Assembly: GCA_023423795.1 (NCBI GenBank)
Contig: JAFAEX010000181.1
Coordinates: forward strand, 1-7,404
DNA length: 7,404 nt
Origin: Chloroflexota bacterium
GTDB taxonomy: Bacteria; Chloroflexota; Chloroflexia; Thermomicrobiales; UBA6265
Direction of reading: 5' to 3'
The notes under the pieces were generated by a model, which saw only the letters and a list, made by a program, of their open reading frames with translations, made no database searches and was not told where the DNA came from. Positions within the stretch are counted from its first letter, which is position 1. Each line of letters starts with the position of its first letter. A program made the translations under genes and the position numbers. Positions 1-5,182 of the stretch are shown here, one piece after another.

Positions 1-80
1 GTCATCCCGAGCGTGTCGAGGGATCTCGTCGGTACCCCGAGACGGGAGGCAACGAGATCCCTCGACACGCTCGGGACGAC
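1..80. repeat. Palindromic intergenic repeat (25-bp perfect arms)
   Basis: Bases 5-29 are exactly reverse-complementary to 52-76, giving a 25-bp stem around a 22-base centre (30-51). With three more outer pairs (1-3 with 78-80) and one mismatch (4/77) the whole 80 bases fold on themselves. The arm carries the core GAGCGTGTCGAGGGATCTCG. From memory, palindromes of this type recur as dispersed intergenic elements in Chloroflexota and other environmental genomes; this window holds only one copy, so dispersal is not shown here. The repeat may extend left of the window. Between its end and the gene at 261 I see no other gene and no convincing promoter. Confidence 0.8.
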
Positions 81-260
81 GACGGATGCGGGTCTGAAAC
101 GCGCTCTGAACGGATTGCGTCCGATCGACATCGTCGTTCCCGTTCGGGGTGCCTCCCCCGCGGCGAATACTGCCGCGTTGGCGACCGGCCGCGGGCAATC
201 CGGCGGCATCCGCCGTGCGTTGCCGAGTGCAGAACGACGAGGAAGCGCGGAGGTGGCGCA

Positions 261-1235
261 ATGGGCAGCGGAATCGGCCGATTCGGGGTGTGGACGCAAC
301 CGGCGGGACGGCGGGCAGTGCTCGCCGCTGGCCTCGCCGCCGGGGTGACGGGCATCGCCGGGGCGAACCGGGTTCCGGCGCGGGTTGGGGCGCAGGCCGA
401 AACGCTGGACGAGCTCGGGTTGCTGACCTTCCTGCTGTCGCTGGACCAGATGGAAGCCTCCCTGATGGACGAAGGGCTGGATCGCTTCACCGACGCCGAC
501 TGGGAACAGGTGCTCGGGATCGGCTCGGCGCGTCTGGACCTCGAGACCATCCGCGACCAGGAACAGGCGCACGTCGCGGCCCTGACGACCGTCATCGCCG
601 ACGCCGGCGGGACGCCGCCTGAGCCGGTTCGCTACGACTTCGGCTACGACGACGCGCCGGGGTTCGTGCGGGTGGCGTCCGGCATCGCACAGACGGTGGC
701 TGCCGGGTATGCCGGCGTCGTGCCGTTGCTGATGGGCTCACCTGCGCTGGTCACAGTCGTCGGCATCCTCTCCGTCGAAGGGCGGCACGCGGCATACCTG
801 AAGCTGCGGAACGGCGAATCGCCCTTCCCCGACCCCATCGACCAGCCGTTGACCCGCGACGAGGTGCTGGCGAACCTGATCGGTTACACCGGCGGCCAGA
901 CGTCGTCGGTGCCGACGGAAGCACCGGCCCCGCCGCCGACCCCCTTCCCGGCGCCCGCCCCGACGGCGACGGCGGCGCCGGCGGTGGACGCCGACCGCAA
1001 CGTCTTCGCGGCCGTCATCGCCGACGCTGCCGCGGTGCTTGGGGTCGATCAGGCGGCGGTCGACCTGGCCGACGTCGAGGAGGTCGAGTGGCCCGACGCC
1101 TCGCTCGGTTGCCCGGAGTCCGGGATGATGTACGCGCAGGTCATCACCCCCGGCTACCGCGTGATCGTCCGCGCCGCCGGCGAGACGCTGGAGTACCACA
1201 CCGACATGGAGAACGCCTTCGTCCGCTGCGCGTAG
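261..1235 (+). CDS. Exported ferritin-like domain protein with conserved C-terminal domain
   Basis: This 324-residue protein has a Tat-like signal: twin arginine R17-R18 (AGRRAVLAAG), a hydrophobic stretch to about residue 34, and a possible cleavage after AQA (44-46). Residues 47-210 resemble the ferritin-like (Ferritin_2/DUF4439-type) four-helix domain, with candidate metal ligands E65, E101-x2-H104 and E173-x2-H176. A Pro/Ala/Thr-rich linker (about 212-245) leads to a second domain (246-324) with the motif WPDASLGCP and a later GY-x-hydrophobic strand; C284 and C323 could form a disulfide. The signal and linker suggest work outside the cytoplasm, perhaps iron or oxidant handling, but the substrate is unknown. 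GGAGGTG at 249-255, five bases before the ATG, supports the start. The gene stands alone on its strand and converges with asd. The ferritin-like assignment is firm-ish; the C-terminal domain is recognised by pattern only. Confidence 0.82.
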   Translation: MGSGIGRFGVWTQPAGRRAVLAAGLAAGVTGIAGANRVPARVGAQAETLDELGLLTFLLSLDQMEASLMDEGLDRFTDADWEQVLGIGSARLDLETIRDQEQAHVAALTTVIADAGGTPPEPVRYDFGYDDAPGFVRVASGIAQTVAAGYAGVVPLLMGSPALVTVVGILSVEGRHAAYLKLRNGESPFPDPIDQPLTRDEVLANLIGYTGGQTSSVPTEAPAPPPTPFPAPAPTATAAPAVDADRNVFAAVIADAAAVLGVDQAAVDLADVEEVEWPDASLGCPESGMMYAQVITPGYRVIVRAAGETLEYHTDMENAFVRCA

Positions 1236-1246
1236 TCACCGGAGTA

Positions 1247-1307
1247 GCGAGTGGCGAGTAGTGCACCATCCACCACTCGCCACTCGCCACGCGCCACTCG
1301 CCACTCC
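1247..1307. repeat. CCACTCG heptamer array forming a hairpin between convergent genes
   Basis: Bases 1273-1307 are five tandem heptamers of CCACTCG (third copy CCACGCG, last copy CCACTCC). Two inverse copies, CGAGTGG and CGAGTAG, lie at 1248-1261. Bases 1247-1259 are perfectly complementary to 1275-1287 (13 bp), with a possible further GTG/CAC pairing inside the loop. The element sits between the stops of the ferritin-like gene (1235, plus strand) and asd (1314, minus strand), where a bidirectional terminator would be expected, but no T-tract follows either arm. Tandem arrays of this kind are also a known class of drifting intergenic repeat, so a role in termination is an inference. Confidence 0.7.
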
Positions 1308-1313
1308 GTCCGG

Positions 1314-2384
1314 CTACGCCGGCAGCATCCCCTCCGCCTTGAACATCTCGGCGTTTAGGACGGAGGCGCCTGCCGCGCCGCGCACCGTGTTGTGGCCGAG
1401 GACGACGAACTTGTAGCCCAGCAGCGGGCAGCGGCGCAGCCGGCCGACCACGCTGGCCATCCCGTTTTCGGTGTCGCGGTCCAGCACCGGTTGCGGGCGG
1501 TTGTTCTCGGTGCGGACCACGATCGGCCGCTTCGGCGCGCTCGGCAGTTCCAGTTCCTGCGGGCGGGAGCGGTAGTTGGCCAGCACCGCCGCGACCTCCT
1601 CGACCTCGGGCGAGGAGCCGAGGCGGACCGACGCGCATTCGGTGTGACCGTCCCGCACGGGGACGCGGTTGCAGGCGGCGCTCATCACGAACGGGGCCGG
1701 AACGAACGTGTCGCCCTCCAGCCGCCCGAGCATCTTCAGCGTCTCCTCGGTCATCTTCTCCTCTTCGGTGGAGATGAACGGGATGACGTTGTCGATCATG
1801 TCCAGCGAGGGCACGCCGGGGTAGCCCGCGCCGGACACGGCCTGCATGGTGGTGACGGCCACCGCTTCCAGTCCGAAGGCGTCCTGCAGCGGCTTGAGGA
1901 CCAGCACCAGGTGCATCGCCGAGCAGTTGGAGTTGGCGACGATGAACCCGCTCCAGCCGCGGTTGCGCCGCTGCGCCTCGATGACGCGGGCGTGGTCGTG
2001 GTTGACCTCGGACAGCAGCACCGGCACGTCCGGGTCCATCCGGTGGGTGCTGGTGTTGGTGAACAGCGCCCGCCCCTGCCGGGCCATGCGCTGCTCGATC
2101 TCGCCGGCGACCTCGCCCGGCAGCGCCGAGAAGACGACCGGCGACTGCAGGTCGGCGTCGTAGTCGAGCACCGGCAGTGCGGCCGCCGCGTCGGGCATGT
2201 CGGCCGAGAGCCGCCAGGGCGCGGCCTCCCGGTAGGACTTGCCGGCGGAGCGGTCGGAGGCGACCAGCTCGGCGACGCGGAACCACGGGTGGTCGGCCAG
2301 CAACTGGATGAAGCGCTGGCCGACGCTGCCCGTCGCCCCGAGGATGGCGACGGGAATCCGGTTGTCGGACGAATGGCTGGGCAC
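1314..2384 (-). CDS. asd: Aspartate-semialdehyde dehydrogenase, archaeal/fungal-type branch
   Basis: The 356-residue enzyme reduces L-4-aspartyl phosphate to L-aspartate 4-semialdehyde with NADPH, in the cytoplasm, at the entry to lysine/DAP, methionine, threonine and isoleucine synthesis. Visible motifs: Rossmann loop GATGSVGQ (16-23), catalytic Cys154 in NSNCS, the CNRVPVRDGHTE block (238-249) with substrate-binding R240 and base H247, and the C-terminal GHNTVRGAAGASVLNAE (330-346). The last motif and NSNCS are characteristic of the branch found mainly in archaea and fungi (the Asd type of organisms that mostly lack peptidoglycan), not the E. coli type. Start is GTG at 2384, six bases after a clear AGGAG. 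It lies 179 bases downstream of lysC on the same strand, so both are probably read from the lysC promoter and its attenuator. The full length and intact motifs suggest a working enzyme. Confidence 0.95.
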   Translation of the reverse strand: MPSHSSDNRIPVAILGATGSVGQRFIQLLADHPWFRVAELVASDRSAGKSYREAAPWRLSADMPDAAAALPVLDYDADLQSPVVFSALPGEVAGEIEQRMARQGRALFTNTSTHRMDPDVPVLLSEVNHDHARVIEAQRRNRGWSGFIVANSNCSAMHLVLVLKPLQDAFGLEAVAVTTMQAVSGAGYPGVPSLDMIDNVIPFISTEEEKMTEETLKMLGRLEGDTFVPAPFVMSAACNRVPVRDGHTECASVRLGSSPEVEEVAAVLANYRSRPQELELPSAPKRPIVVRTENNRPQPVLDRDTENGMASVVGRLRRCPLLGYKFVVLGHNTVRGAAGASVLNAEMFKAEGMLPA

Positions 2385-2390
2385 GGGGAA

Positions 2391-2395
2391 CTCCT
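2391..2395 (-). promoter_or_regulatory. Shine-Dalgarno AGGAG that fixes the GTG start of asd
   Basis: Read on the minus strand, AGGAG is followed by six bases and then GTG at 2384-2382. No ATG lies near the expected N-terminus, since the first Met in frame after it would remove the Rossmann motif, so this site decides the start. Its strength contrasts with the weak site of lysC and suggests that asd has independent translation initiation rather than coupling. Confidence 0.7.
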
Positions 2396-2400
2396 GGGTG

Positions 2401-2559
2401 ACGGCGAGTCGGCAAGTCGGCGGGTCGGGGAGTCGGCAAGCAAAGACACGTTTGCGGTTGCCGATTGGCCGGGATCAGGACGGCCGGGTAGTCCCGGCGA
2501 TCCCCCCGGCATCCGGGCGTATTCTCGGTTGCTGACCTGCCGACGCGCCGACGTGCCGT
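2401..2559. repeat. Inverted octamer arrays spanning the lysC-asd intergenic gap
   Basis: Bases 2402-2441 hold five tandem octamers of the form CGGCRRGT (one is CGGGGAGT). Bases 2535-2558 hold three octamers of the complementary form (ACNNGCCG). The arms 2401-2425 and 2535-2559 are reverse-complementary at 20 of 25 positions, with the mismatches at the variable octamer positions, so the roughly 110-base interior could be held in a large stem-loop. The interior contains smaller palindromes: GCCGGGA (2468-2474) with TCCCGGC (2492-2498), or the tighter CCGGG-TAGT-CCCGG (2484-2497). There is no T-tract and no obvious promoter for asd. It could be an mRNA processing or stability element, or simply a small non-coding insertion between two operon genes. 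Confidence 0.6.
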
Positions 2560-2563
2560 GCCA

Positions 2564-4018
2564 TCAGCCGACCCGCACGCTTTCCGCCAGCAGGTCCGAG
2601 CGCCGCGGGCGGCGGCGGTTGCCGTTGACGTTGGCCGGGCGGACCAGCGCGTCGTGCAGGGCAAGCACGGCGCGGTCGGCCTGGGCGGCGGGGACGGCCG
2701 CCGTCAGCGCCACGTTCGAGTGCTGCAGCGACGAGGCCAGCACCGGCACCCCGGCGCGGGCCAGCACGTCGAGCATCCGCGAGTGGGCCTGCGGGTGGCG
2801 GGCGGCGCCCTGCCCGACCGCGGCGACGAGCGCCAGCCCTTCCTCACAGCGAACGTCGGCCTCGACGTCGCCGTCGGCCAGCGCGTCCTCCAGCAGTTGC
2901 CGCACGCTCGGGCAACCGCCGAGCGCGGCGGCATCGACGAGGTAACTCATGCGGCGGCGGGACGACGCCTGCGACACGGCGGCGATCTCGACGCACGCGT
3001 GGTGGAGCGCGGCGAAGACCACCGAGGAGACGCCAGCGAGGTCTTCCAGTTCCGGCACGTCGATGGTCAGCAGCAGCAGGTTCTTGAGCGCCGTCACCGC
3101 CTTGACGTGGTCGCCGTCGCCGGCGGCGTCGCGGGTGACGAGCGTGCCCGGCTCCTTCGGCAGGAACGTCGAGAGGATGCGCACGGGGATGCCGCGGGCC
3201 ACCGCCGGGCGGATCGTGCGCGGGTGGAGCACCTTCGCGCCGAAGTGGGCCAGTTCCTGCGCCTCGTCGTAGGACACGCTGGGGACGACGCGGGCGTCCG
3301 AGGCCATCCGCGGGTCGGCGGTGAGCACGCCCGGCACGTCGGTCCAGATCTGGACCTCTGTCGCGTCGAGTGCCGCGCCGAGCAGCGTGGCCGAGTAGTC
3401 GGAGCCGCCGCGGCCGAGGGTGGTGGTCGAGCCGTCCGGCGCGCCGCCGATGAACCCGGTCATGACGACGGTGGCGCCGGCCTCCAGGTCGGGGCGGAGG
3501 GCGGCGGCCTGCTCTCGGGTGCGCTCGCGGTCGGGGCGGGCGTTGCCGAAGCGGTCGTCGGTGGCCACGATGCGGTCGGCCCAGGCGTGGACGGCCGGCG
3601 TGCCGCGGGAGCGGAGGGTGGCGGCGACCATCGTGCTCATCGCCTTTTCGCCCGTGGAGACGATCCGGTCGGAAAGGCGGGAAGGGCACGCGCCGAGGCC
3701 TTCGACCTCGGCGAGGGATTCGGCGAGCGCGGCGTGGAGTTGGTCGAGCACGGCGCTGGCGGCGAGGCGCTCGTGCTCGTCGGCGATGCCGGAAAGGACG
3801 TCGGCATGCTTGTCGCGGATCGCGGCGACGGCGGCCTCGCGCCCGGCGGCGTCGCCGGCGGCGGCGCAGCGGGCGGCTTCGAGCAGCAGGTTGGTGACGC
3901 CGCCGGCGGCGGACACGACCACCGCCCGCGGCAGCGGCTGCGCCTCGGCGATCTCGCAGACCTGCGCGACGCGTTCGGCGTTGCCGACCGAGGTGCCGCC
4001 GAACTTCATGACGTACAT
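2564..4018 (-). CDS. lysC: Aspartokinase with two C-terminal ACT domains
   Basis: The 484-residue enzyme phosphorylates L-aspartate with ATP, the first step of the aspartate family pathway. Kinase motifs: KFGGTSVG (5-12), STGE (121-124), GFIGG followed by TTTLGRGGSDYSA (188-210), WTDVPGVLTADPR (225-237) and ELAHFGAKVLHPRT (255-268). Residues about 307-380 and 393-462 look like tandem ACT domains, the usual site of end-product inhibition; the SQASSRRRMSYLV segment (349-361) matches the conserved strand of ThrA/LysC-III type enzymes. Total length and gap pattern fit that long single-chain class, not the split alpha/beta class. A basic tail (463-484) follows the second ACT domain. I start at ATG 4018 (MYVMKFGG) because the longer open frame to 4180 runs through the attenuator and lacks homology; the ribosome site is weak (GGGGGA at 4031-4026). 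asd follows on the same strand. Which amino acid inhibits the enzyme cannot be read from sequence. Confidence 0.95.
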   Translation of the reverse strand: MYVMKFGGTSVGNAERVAQVCEIAEAQPLPRAVVVSAAGGVTNLLLEAARCAAAGDAAGREAAVAAIRDKHADVLSGIADEHERLAASAVLDQLHAALAESLAEVEGLGACPSRLSDRIVSTGEKAMSTMVAATLRSRGTPAVHAWADRIVATDDRFGNARPDRERTREQAAALRPDLEAGATVVMTGFIGGAPDGSTTTLGRGGSDYSATLLGAALDATEVQIWTDVPGVLTADPRMASDARVVPSVSYDEAQELAHFGAKVLHPRTIRPAVARGIPVRILSTFLPKEPGTLVTRDAAGDGDHVKAVTALKNLLLLTIDVPELEDLAGVSSVVFAALHHACVEIAAVSQASSRRRMSYLVDAAALGGCPSVRQLLEDALADGDVEADVRCEEGLALVAAVGQGAARHPQAHSRMLDVLARAGVPVLASSLQHSNVALTAAVPAAQADRAVLALHDALVRPANVNGNRRRPRRSDLLAESVRVG

Positions 4019-4037
4019 GCCCGTGTCCCCCGCGCTG

Positions 4038-4064
4038 GCCGGCGCCCCGCTCCCCGGGGCCGGC
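4038..4064 (-). other. GC-rich hairpin just upstream of the lysC start
   Basis: GCCGGC at 4038-4043 pairs with GCCGGC at 4059-4064, and CCCG (4046-4049) pairs with CGGG (4056-4059 region) around a short CTCC-containing loop, leaving a two-base bulge. It ends 20 bases before the lysC ATG and leaves the weak GGGGGA ribosome site unpaired. There is no T-tract after it in the transcribed direction, so it is not a second terminator. It may space or insulate the lysC ribosome site from the attenuator, but chance is also possible in DNA this GC-rich. Confidence 0.35.
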
Positions 4065-4109
4065 GAGTGTCCCGATGGTCGTGATCCGGGGCGCCAACCC
4101 GGAGACACG

Positions 4110-4140
4110 AAAAAGCGGGCCGCTGTTCCTGCGCCCGCCT
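4110..4140 (-). terminator. Intrinsic attenuator terminator before lysC (3:4 stem)
   Basis: In the transcribed (minus) direction AGGCGGGC (4140-4133) pairs with GCCCGCTT (4120-4113), eight pairs including one G-T, extended by GC (4132-4131) with GC (4123-4122) past one bulged G. The loop is AGGAACA (4130-4124), and the stem runs into five T (4114-4110). It lies after the leader-peptide stop (4170) and 92 bases before lysC, so it would end transcription short of the operon. A second copy of the left arm, AAGCGGGC (4156-4149), can make an alternative eight-pair stem with the same right arm. Confidence 0.85.
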
Positions 4141-4198
4141 GCCGATCCGCCCGCTTGTGGTTGCGACGATCAGTCGCCACCCTCCGGACCGGCAGGCA
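4136..4198 (-). promoter_or_regulatory. Antiterminator pairing (2:3) of the lysC attenuator
   Basis: In the minus strand, bases 4198-4185 (TGCCTGCCGGTCCG) pair without interruption with 4149-4136 (CGGATCGGCAGGCG): 12 Watson-Crick and two G-T pairs. The downstream strand covers 4140-4136, the left arm of the terminator, so the two stems exclude each other. The upstream strand also has a competing partner: ACCGGCA (4253-4247) pairs with TGCCGGT (4194-4188), a 7-bp 1:2 stem that would free the terminator arm. Region 2 begins two bases after the last Thr codon of the leader peptide, so a ribosome stalled on the earlier Ile/Thr codons leaves it open, while one that reaches the stop codon sits in the 2:3 loop and blocks pairing. 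Mechanism is inferred from this geometry and the known thr/ilv attenuators. Confidence 0.75.
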
Positions 4199-4277
4199 CG
4201 GTAATCTTGGTAATCTCGGTAATCGAGATCGCCAAGCCGCGAGTCATGCCGGTGGTAGTGGCGCCAAGAGCGTTCAT
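4170..4277 (-). CDS. Thr/Ile-rich attenuator leader peptide of lysC-asd
   Basis: A 35-residue reading frame, ATG at 4277 to TGA at 4172-4170, contains seven Thr and four Ile. The core ISITEITKIT (17-26) has seven regulatory codons out of ten and is built from a 9-base tandem repeat (ATTACCGAG, ATTACCAAG, ATTACC at 4223-4200); TTT at 7-9 adds more. Three of the four Ile codons are ATT, which should be uncommon in such GC-rich DNA. The composition parallels enterobacterial ThrL, whose operon responds to both Thr and Ile because isoleucine is made from threonine. The peptide itself probably has no function beyond being translated: stalling would select the antiterminator. An in-frame TAG at 4289-4287 rules out an earlier start, and no Shine-Dalgarno is visible, in line with leaderless initiation. 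It is too short for ordinary gene callers. Confidence 0.83.
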   Translation of the reverse strand: MNALGATTTGMTRGLAISITEITKITVPAGPEGGD

Positions 4278-4283
4278 GCCGTC

Positions 4284-4312
4284 ACGCTAGCACGATTTGC
4301 CGCAACGCGCAA
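4284..4312 (-). promoter_or_regulatory. Housekeeping-type promoter of the lysC-asd unit, extended -10
   Basis: Minus-strand TTGCGC (4312-4307) and TAGCGT (4289-4284) are separated by exactly 17 bases, and TGC directly precedes the -10, making it an extended -10. Transcription would begin about seven bases downstream, at or next to the A of the leader-peptide ATG (4277), so the mRNA should have little or no 5' untranslated region. The spacing and hexamers are seen in the sequence; activity and start point are inferred. Confidence 0.65.
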
Positions 4313-4464
4313 GCGATACGTCCAGCGCGGCACGCATTGGCAGCGGCAGCGCGGGTCGGCCGCTCACCCGTTGTGGGCATCGTGGGTCTTGCGGCCGATC
4401 GCTGCGCGCGTCCATCATCCGTCGCATCGATGACGATCGCGCCGCGAAAGGAGCCGGGGTTCCG

Positions 4465-4716
4465 ATGCCGTTGTACGACTACGCCTGCCGCGCCTGCGAC
4501 GTCTACTGGGAGCGCGAGCGCCCGATGAGCGAGGCGGCCGAACCCTCGGAGTGCCCCGTCTGCGGCGGCGACGGGGAGCGCATCTTCACGATGCCCAGGT
4601 TGCTGTTCAAGGCCGACCCGCGGGACGTTCGCCCTGTCTGGCACAACCACGACGGGTATAGCCATCAACATGCGCCCCGTCGTGGTCGCCACAAGCTGCC
4701 GAGCGAGGACCATTGA
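4465..4716 (+). CDS. FmdB-type zinc-ribbon protein
   Basis: This 83-residue protein begins MPLYDYACRACDVYWE and carries two CxxC pairs (C8/C11 and C30/C33), the four-cysteine zinc ribbon of the FmdB family (putative regulatory protein family, named from the formamidase/amidase gene cluster; function mostly unproven). After the ribbon comes IFTMPRLLFKADPRD and a His/Arg-rich tail (about 59-83). The ATG at 4465 is preceded by AAAGGAG at 4447-4453, a somewhat long 11-base spacing. It is divergent from the lysC promoter. The 187 bases between the leader ATG (4277) and this start hold the lysC promoter; I found no clear promoter for this gene (a weak TTGCGG-N18-CATCAT at 4389-4418 is the best candidate). 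The 3' end abuts the recombinase remnant, so the last few residues could be altered by that junction. Confidence 0.85.
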   Translation: MPLYDYACRACDVYWERERPMSEAAEPSECPVCGGDGERIFTMPRLLFKADPRDVRPVWHNHDGYSHQHAPRRGRHKLPSEDH

Positions 4717-5154
4717 TGGAAGGGGCTGCGTCCAGCTCCATGCGGATCTCGTAGCGCGGATCGTGGTTGGTCGCCCACACGCGAACCTGTACGCCGAGTG
4801 CTTCCAGCGCCAGCCTCCGACCGGCGTAGTCCAGCAGGGACAGGTTACGGGACACGTCCCGGCGCCACGCCTGCAGGTCGTCGAGCCGTTGCTGGTCGGC
4901 TTCCCACGAAGCGCGCTCGGCGGATAGCCGGCCCAGCTCGGCGTCGAGCGCCCCGGCCTGCTTGCCCAGCGCCGAGATGTCGGCGATCAAGCTGTCTGCG
5001 ACGTATTCGTCGTCGGTCCTGGCGAGGAGGCGCACCAAACGGGCTCGTTCCCGCTCGACCTCGGCCGACCGGCGCTCCACCAAACCCCGGTCCAACGCCA
5101 TCGGGTCGTCGCGGCGCAGGCGGGCGACCTCCTGCCCGATGACCTCTGATCGAC
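4607..5154 (-). pseudogene. C-terminal remnant of a large serine recombinase
   Basis: From the IS edge the minus strand reads in frame SEVIGQEVARLRRDDP, then a long charged coiled-coil-like region and a terminal block RRLALEALGVQVRVWA followed by HDPRYEI. This order (coiled coil, then the LGV-VRVW-PRYEI end) is what I know from the C-termini of large serine recombinases (resolvase/recombinase-domain proteins) in Chloroflexota and Actinobacteria. The catalytic resolvase domain, the recombinase domain and the zinc ribbon are all missing: the frame is cut at 5154 by the insertion sequence, and nothing like them lies beyond it. Recognisable homology ends near 4725; the frame runs on to a stop at 4607, antisense over the fmdB-like 3' end, and that part is probably meaningless. 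The remnant cannot catalyse recombination. Confidence 0.75.
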
Positions 5155-5175
5155 CTAAGAGCTTGCGCCAATAGG
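5155..5175 (+). repeat. Left terminal inverted repeat of the IS
   Basis: CTAAGAGCTTGCGCC followed by AATAGG; it matches the inverted right end at 20 of 21 positions (mismatch at 5170) and directly abuts the recombinase remnant. Confidence 0.85.
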
Positions 5176-5182
5176 GGAAAGT

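Noticed and set aside
2..595. Long minus-strand frame over the palindrome and the ferritin-like gene
   Set aside because: It is antisense to a well-supported gene and its N-terminal part is a serine/arginine-rich shadow of GC-rich DNA.
1236..1313. CRISPR-like array at the heptamer repeat
   Set aside because: The units are 7 bases in direct tandem with no spacers.
2385..2563. A second amino-acid attenuator before asd
   Set aside because: The gap has repeats and palindromes but no T-tract terminator and no short frame rich in a single amino acid.
1392..2945. Long plus-strand frame of 517 codons opposite asd and lysC
   Set aside because: It is an antisense shadow typical of high-GC genes; both asd and lysC have full sets of catalytic motifs on the other strand.
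4019..4180. A 54-residue N-terminal extension of LysC starting at 4180
   Set aside because: It is the attenuator terminator region read in frame; the extension has no family match and the kinase motif KFGGTSVG starts normally after ATG 4018.
4389..4418. Promoter TTGCGG-N18-CATCAT for the fmdB-like gene
   Set aside because: The -10 lacks the leading T and the match is no better than expected by chance in this stretch.
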